Shown in pieces: positions 25,817-33,002 of a DNA stretch of 37,145 bases. The position numbers and the translations under genes were made by a program. Numbering within the stretch: position 1 is the stretch's first letter; every line of letters starts with the position of its first letter. The stretch spans positions 1-37,145 of the forward strand of contig JAIBBQ010000043.1 in assembly GCA_019694595.1 (NCBI GenBank). Direction: 5' to 3'. The notes under the pieces are model-generated. The model was not told where the DNA came from. It searched no databases and saw only the letters and a program-made list of their open reading frames with translations. The DNA is from Myxococcaceae bacterium (GTDB lineage: Bacteria; Myxococcota; Myxococcia; Myxococcales; Myxococcaceae).

Positions 25817-27126
25817 GTGGCCGGCTGCCCCCGATGCTCCCGGGGCACTGGCTGCTCGGGCATCTCCCGGAGCGTCGGCGCGATGCGCTGGGGCTCTTCA
25901 TGCGCGGCGCTGCGCTCGACAGCCCGGTGGTGCGCTACCGCCTGGGCACCTTCACCACCTACCTGCTCAACGAGCCCGCGCTCATCAAGCAGGTGATGCA
26001 GGACAAGCTCGACCAGTACGGCAAGGGGCCCATCGTCGCCAAGATGGAGCCGCTCATCGGGCTGGGGCTCATCACCATCCAGGGTGCGGCCTGGCCGCGG
26101 CAGCGCAAGCTGGTGCAGCCGGTGTTTCACCACCAGCGGCTCGAGCGCCTGCACGCGCTGATGGACGAGCTCATCTCCGCGCGGCTGGACACCTGGCGCG
26201 CCCGCGGCGGGGAGCGCTTCGACCTCGTGCACGAGATGGTGCAGCTGACGATGGACATCATCTGCGCGTCGCTCTTCGGCCGCGGCGCGCTGCCGCGCCT
26301 CGCGGAGCTGTCGGGGGCGGCCACCGGCTTCGTCGACGAGGTGTCGGCGGAGATCCTCAAGGTCTTCACGCCCCTGGGGCTCTTGCTCAACCGGCGACCC
26401 CGGGCCGGGCCGGCAGGGCGGGCGCTGCGCGCGCTCATCGCCAGCCTCATCGAGCAGCGCCGCGCCGGCGAGGCCGACGGCGACGACATGCTCGGCGCGC
26501 TGATGGCCTCGAAGGACGACGCCGGCCAAGGGCTCTCACCCGAGGCGCTGCTCGACGAGGTGATGACGCTCTTCGTGGCCGGCCACGAGACCACCGCGGT
26601 GGCGCTGAGCTGGGCCTTCTGGCTGCTGAGCGTGCACCCCCACGCGCAGGAAGCGATTCGCGGCGACCCTCCCGCTCCCGCGGGCCGCGAGGCCACCTCC
26701 TGGGCGCGCATGGTCGCCGCCGAGGCGCTGCGGCTCTACCCGCCGGTGTGGAGCATTCCCCGGCGCGCGCTGGCCGACGACGAGATGGCCGGCTTCGACG
26801 TGCCCAAGGGCACCATGGTGATGGTCGCGCCGTACACCATGCAGCGGCACCCGAGGTTCTGGGAACGCCCCGAGGCCTTCGAGCCCGAGCGCTTCGCCCC
26901 GGGGAAGAGCCACGACCGCTTCGTCTACTTCCCCTTCGGCGTGGGGCCGCGCCGCTGCGCCGGCATGGGCTTCGCGCAGGTGGAGATGGAGTTCATCCTC
27001 GACCGGGTGTGCCGCGCCTTCTCCCTCGCGCGCGAGCCGCAGGCGCAGGTGAGCCCCCTGCCGCTGCTGACGCTCAAGCCTGACGGGCCGATGTGGATGC
27101 GGGCGCACCCACTGGGGCGCTCGTGA
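25813..27126 (+). CDS. Cytochrome P450
   Basis: A 437-residue soluble P450. The I-helix oxygen motif AGHETT is at 256-261, the K-helix ExxR as EALR at 304-307, and the haem-binding loop FPFGVGPRRCAG with Cys382 as ligand. The C-helix WPRQRKL is also typical. There is no membrane anchor and no fused reductase, so it needs external ferredoxin. The sequence style resembles fatty-acid-hydroxylating bacterial P450s. As last gene of the operon it probably hydroxylates or desaturates the assembled lipid. Its last 53 bases overlap the end of the opposite-strand gene at 27074-28129. Confidence 0.93.
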   Translation: MSGRLPPMLPGHWLLGHLPERRRDALGLFMRGAALDSPVVRYRLGTFTTYLLNEPALIKQVMQDKLDQYGKGPIVAKMEPLIGLGLITIQGAAWPRQRKLVQPVFHHQRLERLHALMDELISARLDTWRARGGERFDLVHEMVQLTMDIICASLFGRGALPRLAELSGAATGFVDEVSAEILKVFTPLGLLLNRRPRAGPAGRALRALIASLIEQRRAGEADGDDMLGALMASKDDAGQGLSPEALLDEVMTLFVAGHETTAVALSWAFWLLSVHPHAQEAIRGDPPAPAGREATSWARMVAAEALRLYPPVWSIPRRALADDEMAGFDVPKGTMVMVAPYTMQRHPRFWERPEAFEPERFAPGKSHDRFVYFPFGVGPRRCAGMGFAQVEMEFILDRVCRAFSLAREPQAQVSPLPLLTLKPDGPMWMRAHPLGRS

Positions 27127-28129
27127 GGACCTCGGACCAGGGCGTGAAGCCCAGCGTGGCCACCTCGGCGGGGCGCTCGCCCGGCAGCAGCACCTGAACG
27201 AAGCGCTCGAGCAGCTGCCGCGGCGCCTCGTCGCCTTCCGCGAGAGACGGGTGCAGCTGCAGCCCGATGCCCAGCCGCCCGTCGACGCAGATGCAGCCGC
27301 AGGCGATGGGCACCTTTCGCGACGCCGGCGGACAGCCGAGCCAGCCGCCGCGCACCTGCGGCGGGAGCCCGAGCTGCGCGGGGCGCCAGGTCCCCAGGTT
27401 GGAGAACGAGCCGGTCCACCCGAAGGGGAGCGCGAGGAGCCCGCGGGTGCGCGCGCGGTACTTCTCGAGGCCGATGACCTTGCCGAGGTTCATCGCCATC
27501 CACGCGCCGAAGTGCGCCCCGTCGCGCAGCCGCCCGCGCAGCCCGTCGGCGATGGCCCGCGGCGGCGAGCCGTCGGCGATGGACACGGTGAGGAAGCTGG
27601 AGTGGTTGGCGCGCGGGTTCTCCAGCCGCACCGCGCCGCGGAGGTTGACCGGCACCAGCCACGCCGGAATCTGGTTGCTCGAGAGGCCGAGCGAGGTGAC
27701 GGCCTGGTTCAGCCCCCAGAGCGAGAAGAGGTTGGAGTTCACCTTCGCCGCCCGCGCGTGGCGCTGGAAGCGCTTGGTGGCGTCGGCAGACACCAGCGCC
27801 CAGGCGACTCCCGCGGGCGGCCCCGACCGGTCGAGGCGCGGCCGCTCCGACGGGGCGAGCGGCGGGCGGGTGCGCAGGTAGCGCACGAAGGCGGCCGCGC
27901 GCACCGGCCACAGCGGCAGCTTCCCCGGGTAGGTCGGCAAGGGCTGCGGGGCGGCGCCGGCCTGCTCCAGCACCTCCTGCAGCGCGCCGAGGCCGTCGAC
28001 GCGCACGTGCGAGAAGCGGCTCCAGCGGGGCTGCGTCGCGCCGTCCGGGAGCTGCCCGCAGAGGATGTCGACGTTCTCGCCGAGCTCCTCGAAGACGCGG
28101 AACCACTCCCCAATCCAGTCGGTCTGCAT
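27074..28129 (-). CDS. Condensation-fold (WS/DGAT or alcohol-acyltransferase-like) protein, short N-terminus
   Basis: A 351-residue protein that looks like the later two-thirds of a condensation-type acyltransferase. A candidate HxxxDG active site is His41-Val-Arg-Val-Asp45-Gly46 (in FSHVRVDG). It is followed by a membrane-leaning linker, a helix like DATKRFQRHARAAKVNSN, the sheet ENPRANHSSFLTVSI, and a GSFSNLG segment as in the C-half of this fold. Normal members have the HxxxDG near residue 130, so ~90 residues are missing. A start at 28204 would add only 25. The ATG at 28129 is chosen because TACAGT lies 11 bases before it and the longer start would sit on the divergent gene's promoter. 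It could esterify or amidate a lipid from the neighbouring operon. Function is inferred. Confidence 0.55.
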   Translation of the reverse strand: MQTDWIGEWFRVFEELGENVDILCGQLPDGATQPRWSRFSHVRVDGLGALQEVLEQAGAAPQPLPTYPGKLPLWPVRAAAFVRYLRTRPPLAPSERPRLDRSGPPAGVAWALVSADATKRFQRHARAAKVNSNLFSLWGLNQAVTSLGLSSNQIPAWLVPVNLRGAVRLENPRANHSSFLTVSIADGSPPRAIADGLRGRLRDGAHFGAWMAMNLGKVIGLEKYRARTRGLLALPFGWTGSFSNLGTWRPAQLGLPPQVRGGWLGCPPASRKVPIACGCICVDGRLGIGLQLHPSLAEGDEAPRQLLERFVQVLLPGERPAEVATLGFTPWSEVLTSAPVGAPASTSARQA

Positions 28130-28140
28130 GGCCGGGCTCG

Positions 28141-28146
28141 ACTGTA
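28141..28146 (-). promoter_or_regulatory. Leaderless-type -10 element (TACAGT) for the gene starting at 28129
   Basis: The minus strand reads TACAGT, 11 bases, then ATG: the same hexamer and spacing as before the gene starting at 9740. Confidence 0.45.
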
Positions 28147-28198
28147 GCTGCGCTCCGCGCCGGGCGAGCGCTTCGTCGACCACCCGGAGGTCGTCGAC

Positions 28199-28204
28199 TA
28201 CCAT
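28199..28204 (+). promoter_or_regulatory. Leaderless-type -10 element (TACCAT) for the gene starting at 28212
   Basis: TACCAT is followed by seven bases and then the GTG start of the fusion protein. With 28141-28146 on the other strand it forms a compact divergent promoter region. Confidence 0.5.
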
Positions 28205-28211
28205 CGCGGCG

Positions 28212-30206
28212 GTGGACGCGGCCGCGCCTCCTCCTTCCTCGCCGCGCGCCCGGACCTGGGCCGCGTTGCTCGTGGCCTTCGTGCTGGTGGCGGTGGTGCT
28301 GTGGCGCATCGACGCGCGCGCCTTCGCCGACGCGCTGCGCGGCGTCGACGCCCTGGCCTTCTTCGGCTTCGCGCTCGTCTTCTCGCTCGCGCTGCTGACT
28401 GCGGACGCCTTCGCCACTGCGCCGCTCTACCGGAAGGTGGCGCCCGGGCTGCGCGTGGGCGACGTGTGGGTGGCGCGTGCGCGCAGCTACCCCGCGTCGG
28501 TGCTGAACCACCACCTGGGCCAGGCGCACCTCACCTGGCAGCTCGCGCGCCGCAGCGGCGTGCCCCTGCCGTCGGTCGCCGGGGCGACGCTGCTCGCGTA
28601 CACCTCGTGGAGCGGGTGGCTCGCGGCGGCGTGGGTGGCCTCCTCGGTGATGCGCGGCGGCGAGTGGTGGTGGTGGGCTGGCCCGGTGGCGGTGGTGGGC
28701 GGGTACCTGCTGCTCATCGCGCTCGCGCCCCGGCCGCTGACGACGGTGGCGTTCCTCGCGCCGCTCTTCGAGGCGGGCGTGCTGGGCCACGTGGTGGCCT
28801 GGGTGCAGCGCTTCCCCCACTTCGCGGTGCTCTTCCTGGGGACCTGGCTCTCGCCGCGCTTCTTCGGAGTGACGGTGCCCTTCGCCGAGGCGCTCACCTC
28901 GGTGCCGCTGCTCATGGTGGTGGCGACGCTCCCGGTGGCGCCCCAGGGGCTGGGCACCCGCGACGCACTCGCCGCGGCGCTGCTGCGTCAATTCGCGGCG
29001 GGCTCGAGCGCCGAGGAACAGCTCGCCCACGTGGCGGCGGCGACGCTCGGCTGGGCGGTGGTGCTGACGGTGCTGCAGCTGGCCCTGGGGCTCCTCGCGC
29101 TGCGGCTCGGCGCAGCGCCCGGCGACGCGCGCGCGGGGGAGCGGCGGCCGGTGGTGCTCTACGCGCTGGCGAGCAACGGCATGGCCCACGCGACCCGGGC
29201 GCTGCCCATGCTGGAGCGGCTGTCGCGCAGCTACGAGGTGCACGTCTTCTGCGGCGGGCCGGCGCGGCGGTGGCTCGCGGCGCGCTTCGAGCGGGTGCAC
29301 TGGATCCGCCGCTTCATGGCCTTCTACGTGGGCGACCGGGTGAGCATCCCCCTGGTGATGGCGGTCGCGGTGCTGACGCTGCCCTTGTCCGCCTGGTGCA
29401 TGCTCACCATCGGCTGGGTGATGGTGACGCGCCGGCCGCTCGCCCTGGTGACCGACTTCGAGGCGCTGTCCACGTGGACGGCGCTGCTGCTGCGGCCCTT
29501 CGTCAAGGTGCGGGTGGTGGTCTTCGACAACTTCTGCGCGGCGCGGGTGGCCGAGCCACCGTTCGACCCCACACCCGAGGAGCGGACGCTGCTGCGCAAG
29601 TGGCAGGGCACGCTGAAGGCGGTGGCGCCCACCGCCGACGTGTTCCTGGTGCAGTCGGTGGTGCACCCCACGCTCACCGACTCCAGGGCCCGCTACGTGC
29701 GGCCGCCGATTCGCGACCGCTTCCTCGGCTACGCGGGCCCGCGGAGCGACGACGGGCCGGTGGTGGTGTGCCTCGGCGGCACGCGCGGGTTCGACTGGCT
29801 GCCCGAGGTGCTGGAGCGCTCGGGTCTGCGCTGCCACGTCTACGGCTTCGACCAGGCACGCGAGGTGGGGGCGGTGTCCTTCCGCCGCTTCGAGGACGAC
29901 GCCTACCTGGAGTCGCTCGCGCACGCGCCCTTCTCGGTGGTGCGGGGCATCTCCTCGGCGTACGACGCGCTGTCGCTGGGCAAGCCGATTCTCTTCTGCC
30001 CGGCGGAAGGGCAGTTCGAGCACACCTTCAACGCGCGGCTCTTCGAGCGGCTGGGCGTGGGCCGCATGGCGGCGCCGCTGACGCCGGAGGCGCTGCGCGA
30101 CTTCCTCGCGGGGCTGGAGCCGTACCGCCAGCGGCTCGCCGGGCTGTCGATGTTCGACAACGAGAGCGTCTACGCCGAGCTCGAGCGCGCGGTGCGCGGG
30201 GCATGA
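28212..30206 (+). CDS. Fusion of a flippase-like membrane domain (LPG synthase TM/UPF0104 type) and a glycosyltransferase
   Basis: A 664-residue protein. Residues 1-300 hold many membrane segments, with the conserved marks of the lysylphosphatidylglycerol-synthase membrane family: ARARSYPASVLNHHLGQA in the middle and PVAPQGLGTRDALAAALL near 241-257. Residues ~313-664 are a GT-B glycosyltransferase of the MurG/MJ1255-like kind. It begins VVLYALASNGMAHATRALPML, and the donor site is VRGISSAYDALSLGKPILFCP with GQFEHTFNA. A hydrophobic stretch near 360-385 may keep the enzyme at the membrane. The membrane half may move or anchor the lipid that the other half glycosylates. The GTG at 28212 is chosen for the TACCAT element seven bases before it. 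It overlaps the acyltransferase-3 gene as ATGA. Confidence 0.8.
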   Translation: MDAAAPPPSSPRARTWAALLVAFVLVAVVLWRIDARAFADALRGVDALAFFGFALVFSLALLTADAFATAPLYRKVAPGLRVGDVWVARARSYPASVLNHHLGQAHLTWQLARRSGVPLPSVAGATLLAYTSWSGWLAAAWVASSVMRGGEWWWWAGPVAVVGGYLLLIALAPRPLTTVAFLAPLFEAGVLGHVVAWVQRFPHFAVLFLGTWLSPRFFGVTVPFAEALTSVPLLMVVATLPVAPQGLGTRDALAAALLRQFAAGSSAEEQLAHVAAATLGWAVVLTVLQLALGLLALRLGAAPGDARAGERRPVVLYALASNGMAHATRALPMLERLSRSYEVHVFCGGPARRWLAARFERVHWIRRFMAFYVGDRVSIPLVMAVAVLTLPLSAWCMLTIGWVMVTRRPLALVTDFEALSTWTALLLRPFVKVRVVVFDNFCAARVAEPPFDPTPEERTLLRKWQGTLKAVAPTADVFLVQSVVHPTLTDSRARYVRPPIRDRFLGYAGPRSDDGPVVVCLGGTRGFDWLPEVLERSGLRCHVYGFDQAREVGAVSFRRFEDDAYLESLAHAPFSVVRGISSAYDALSLGKPILFCPAEGQFEHTFNARLFERLGVGRMAAPLTPEALRDFLAGLEPYRQRLAGLSMFDNESVYAELERAVRGA

Positions 30207-31363
30207 GCGCGCCGGGCAGGCCGCAGCTGGCAGCGCTGAGCGCGGTGCGCTACCCCGCGGCGGCGCTGGTGGTGGCGGGCCACTTCAGCCGCGCGCCCGC
30301 CATCCTCCACGTCGACGTCGGCGCGGTGCCGCAAGGGGCGGTGTCGGTGGTGATGAGCGCGGGCCACGCAGCGCTCTCGCTCTTCTTCGTCCTCTCCGGG
30401 TACCTGCTGACGTACGGCCACCAGGGGCGGCCCTTCGAGGCGAAGCGCTGGTGGCGCGAGCGTCTGGCGCGGCTGTACCCGGCCTTCGCGCTCTCGCTGG
30501 TGCTGCTGGCGCCGCAGTTCTTCGTGCTGCGGCTCGGCTACCGGGGCGACGAGTGGGTGATGCAGCACCAGGTGGTGAGCGCGCTGCTGGTGGTGCTCCT
30601 GCTGCAGGCGTGGGTCCCGCCGGTGGCCGAGGCGTGGAACGGCGTGTCGTGGACGCTGTCGGCCGAGCTCCTCTTCTCGCTGCTCTTCCCGTGGTTGCTC
30701 GGCCGGCTCGAGCGCACGGGTCGCGCGAAGGCCGCGGGCCTGACGGCGCTGTGCCTGCTCGTCACCCTCGCGCTGCCGCTGGCGTACCTGGTGTGGCAGC
30801 CCGACGGCGCCGTGCCCACCGACGTCGGCCGGCACGGCGAGCACGCCTGGCTCACCGCGCTGCGGATGAACCCGCTCTCGCGTCTGCCGGAGTTCCTCGC
30901 CGGCATGGGCCTCGCGGTGTGGCTGCCGCCACAGGGGGAGTGGCGGCGCGGCCGCTGGCCCGACGTGCTGGTCGCCCTCGGGCTCGGGGTGATGGCCGTC
31001 GGTGCGGCCGTGTTCCCGGTGCTCCCCGTTCCGCTGTGGCACGCGGGGTGTGCGACGGTCGCCGCGGCGCTGCTGGTGGCAGGACTCGGTGGCGGTGGCC
31101 GGGCGGCGCGCGCGCTCGAGGCCGGCTGGCTGGTGCGCCTCAGCGGCGCCTCCTACGGCATGTACCTGTTCCACGTGCCGCTGGTGGCGCTGGGCGTGCT
31201 GGCCTTCGGCCGCTTCGGGGCGCCGTTCCCCGGCTCGGCGGCGGTGGTGTTCCTCGGCGTGCTGGCGCTCGCCACCGCGGCGGGGCTCGGGGTGAAGCGG
31301 GTGGTGGAGCCGTGGGGCCTTCGGCTGGTGCTCGGGCGCGCCGGGCTTCAGCCGCCGCGCTAG
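30203..31363 (+). CDS. Acyltransferase-3 family membrane protein (OafA/YrhL-like)
   Basis: A 386-residue protein with about ten membrane segments. It has the family marks: the N-terminal AGHFSR with the conserved His27, LFFVLSGYLLT, WRERLARLYPAF, GVSWTLSAELLFSLLFP, and the C-terminal GASYGMYLFHVPL. Relatives move acetyl or other acyl groups onto sugars or lipids at the membrane. The ATGA overlap with the glycosyltransferase fusion suggests it acylates the same glycolipid or glycan. The TAG stop shares CTAG (31360-31363) with the TAG stop of the convergent acyl carrier protein gene. Confidence 0.9.
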   Translation: MSAPGRPQLAALSAVRYPAAALVVAGHFSRAPAILHVDVGAVPQGAVSVVMSAGHAALSLFFVLSGYLLTYGHQGRPFEAKRWWRERLARLYPAFALSLVLLAPQFFVLRLGYRGDEWVMQHQVVSALLVVLLLQAWVPPVAEAWNGVSWTLSAELLFSLLFPWLLGRLERTGRAKAAGLTALCLLVTLALPLAYLVWQPDGAVPTDVGRHGEHAWLTALRMNPLSRLPEFLAGMGLAVWLPPQGEWRRGRWPDVLVALGLGVMAVGAAVFPVLPVPLWHAGCATVAAALLVAGLGGGGRAARALEAGWLVRLSGASYGMYLFHVPLVALGVLAFGRFGAPFPGSAAVVFLGVLALATAAGLGVKRVVEPWGLRLVLGRAGLQPPR

Positions 31364-31623
31364 GGCGGGCGGGCCGCGAGCGCCGCGGTCACCGCGCGGA
31401 CACAGTCGCCCGCCGTCTTCCACTGCACGATGGTGCGCTCGTCGAGCGCGGGGGCGAGCTCCATGAGCTCGAAGGCGAGCGCCATCAGCGCGACCGAGTC
31501 GAGGCCCAGCTCCTCGCGGAACCGCGTCTCCATCGCGAGGGTCGCCACCGGGCCGCGCAGCGCGAGGTCGGGGTTGCCGTTCAAGATGGCGGCGATTCTC
31601 GTGAGCAGCTCGGCTTCGGACAC
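31360..31623 (-). CDS. Stand-alone acyl carrier protein
   Basis: An 87-residue protein with the phosphopantetheine site LGLDSVALM, Ser43 being the attachment residue. Acidic helices before and after are as expected for this fold. The GTG start lies eight bases after TAGGGT. It is not next to fatty-acid synthase genes, so it is probably a specialised carrier, perhaps loaded by the short AMP ligase at 21822-23105, or serving the acyltransferases or hydroxylase nearby. Partners are inferred from position only. Confidence 0.9.
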   Translation of the reverse strand: MSEAELLTRIAAILNGNPDLALRGPVATLAMETRFREELGLDSVALMALAFELMELAPALDERTIVQWKTAGDCVRAVTAALAARPP

Positions 31624-31631
31624 GCACCGTC

Positions 31632-31637
31632 ACCCTA
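31632..31637 (-). promoter_or_regulatory. Leaderless-type -10 element (TAGGGT) for the acyl carrier protein gene
   Basis: The minus strand reads TAGGGT, eight bases, then GTG. No Shine-Dalgarno is seen before the start. Confidence 0.5.
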
Positions 31638-31697
31638 GCAAGTGCGGGGCGCCCTTCCGGCACCGGGACGGCCCCCCGGGGGTGGACGCGGAGGCGG

Positions 31698-31703
31698 TAG
31701 GCT
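31698..31703 (+). promoter_or_regulatory. Leaderless-type -10 element (TAGGCT) for the gene starting at 31713
   Basis: TAGGCT, nine bases, then GTG. The same hexamer and spacing occur before the gene starting at 13961. It lies 60 bases from the divergent carrier-protein element. Confidence 0.55.
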
Positions 31704-31712
31704 CGCGCTCCC

Positions 31713-32582
31713 GTGCGTGCCGCGCTGCGAGTGCTGGTCTTCCCGCTCCTCCTCGGGCTCTGTCTGCTCGCGACGTGGGCCCTGGTGCGCGCGGGGCTCC
31801 CCGTGCCGGTGGCGGCGACGGCGGTGGCGGTGGTGCAGACCCTGCTCTTGCTGGGGCTCGAGCGCGTCATCCCGTACCGGGTGGCCTGGGTGCGAGGCGA
31901 CGGTCAGACGGCGAACGACCTCGGGCACACGCTGGCGGGGACGGCGGTGGGCGCGTTCCTGGGCGACAGCTTGAACGGGGTGTGGGCCGGGGCGCTCGCG
32001 GCCTGGGCCAGCGAGGCGCTCGGCTCTCCGCTGTGGCCCACCTCGGCCCCGTTCCCGCTGCAGGTGGTGGGCGTCTTCCTGCTCGCCGACCTCGGGCGCT
32101 ACTGGCAGCACCGGCTGCACCACCGCTTCGCGTTCTGGTGGCGCTTCCACGAGCTGCACCACGACGTGCGCGCGATGGGAGCGCTCAAGGCGAGTCGTTC
32201 CCACCTGGTGGAGCGGCTGCTGCAGCAGCTCTTCATGTTCGGCCCGCTGCTCGCGCTGGGGGCGCCGCGCGAGGTGCTGTGGTGGTTCATCGTGCCCAAC
32301 TCGTTCCTGGGCGCCTTCGCCCACTGCAACGTCGACCTGCGGCTGGGGCCGCTCGAGTTCCTGGTGATGGGGCCGGCGAACCACCGCCTGCACCACGCGG
32401 TCGACCTGCGGCAGTCGAACGCCAACTTCTCCAGTGCGCTGGTGGTGTGGGACGTGGTGTTCGGCACCTGGCTCGACCCGCACCGCGAGACGCTGGGCGA
32501 GGTGGGCGTGACGCAGCCGACGCCGCAGGGTTTCGTCGCGCAGCTCGTCGCGCCGATGCGACGTCCTTCAAGCGCAAGTTGA
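31713..32582 (+). CDS. Fatty-acid hydroxylase/sterol-desaturase family enzyme
   Basis: A 289-residue integral membrane di-iron enzyme. The His boxes are HRLHH (133-137), HELHH (146-150) and NHRLHH (223-228), with His204 as a further likely ligand. Membrane segments lie at ~8-48, ~70-98, ~113-128 and ~170-198. Relatives hydroxylate fatty acids, sphingoid bases, carotenoids or sterol intermediates, or cleave alkyl glycerol ethers. Next to an acyl carrier protein and downstream of a lipid operon, acyl hydroxylation is the simplest reading. The GTG start follows a TAGGCT element. Confidence 0.88.
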   Translation: MRAALRVLVFPLLLGLCLLATWALVRAGLPVPVAATAVAVVQTLLLLGLERVIPYRVAWVRGDGQTANDLGHTLAGTAVGAFLGDSLNGVWAGALAAWASEALGSPLWPTSAPFPLQVVGVFLLADLGRYWQHRLHHRFAFWWRFHELHHDVRAMGALKASRSHLVERLLQQLFMFGPLLALGAPREVLWWFIVPNSFLGAFAHCNVDLRLGPLEFLVMGPANHRLHHAVDLRQSNANFSSALVVWDVVFGTWLDPHRETLGEVGVTQPTPQGFVAQLVAPMRRPSSAS

Positions 32583-32747
32583 GGCGGGTGCGCCGCTGCG
32601 CGTCGAGCGCCAGGTGTCCCACGCTGGGTCGGCACTGGAGTGAACACCCGTCGTGGATCCGCGCGCTTCGCCGCGGCGCGCGCGAGGCCCGCTGCTTGCT
32701 CTCCAAGAAAGTGAGACGGCGCCTGCGACGGCGGCGCGGTCCCGGTG

Positions 32748-32759
32748 TCGAGAACTCGA
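32748..32759. repeat. Short inverted repeat upstream of the small membrane protein
   Basis: TCGAG-AA-CTCGA lies in the 200-base gap 32583-32784, which otherwise shows no clear gene or promoter. It could be a small operator. Chance occurrence is not excluded. Confidence 0.2.
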
Positions 32760-32784
32760 AGGGGACGAAGGAAGGAGCGACGCG

Positions 32785-32934
32785 ATGCTGAGCTACCTGA
32801 TGACGTGGGTGTTGCTGCCGATGCTGGCCGTGTGGGGCGCCTTCGGGGTGGGCGTGCTGCTCCTCGGGCTGCGCGCGCGCTGGCTGACGCCGCCCCGGCT
32901 CCTCGCGCGGTGGACGCCTGCGTACGCGCGGTGA
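32785..32934 (+). CDS. Small single-pass membrane protein (49 residues)
   Basis: It starts with ATG seven bases after a strong ribosome site, GAAGGAG (32771-32777), one of the few clear Shine-Dalgarno sequences in the window. Residues ~5-28 form one hydrophobic helix (WVLLPMLAVWGAFGVGVLLLG), followed by an Arg-rich tail ending TPAYAR that should stay in the cytoplasm. No family is recognised. It may be a small regulator or subunit of a neighbouring membrane enzyme. The ribosome site is the main support. Confidence 0.55.
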   Translation: MLSYLMTWVLLPMLAVWGAFGVGVLLLGLRARWLTPPRLLARWTPAYAR

Positions 32935-33002
32935 GCGCCCCGGGGTGACGGTCTGCCGGGGGGCCCTTGACTCGGCGGCGCATCTGTCGCACATGCGCCC
33001 AC

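Noticed and set aside
18506-27126. A type I polyketide or non-ribosomal peptide cluster
   Set aside because: There are no multidomain modules; every enzyme is single-domain and the set is of the fatty-acid/lipid type.
18506-27126. A standard ole olefin cluster
   Set aside because: No OleB hydrolase is present, there are two KAS III genes and the ligase is short; only a general likeness is claimed.
28129-28204. Longer start (ATG at 28204) for the condensation-fold gene
   Set aside because: It would overlap the divergent gene's -10 element and adds only 25 residues without completing the fold; kept as a minor alternative.
32583-32784. A gene in the 200-base gap after the hydroxylase
   Set aside because: The in-frame extension upstream of 32785 is Arg/Ala-rich with no start signal; only a short inverted repeat and a ribosome site are seen.
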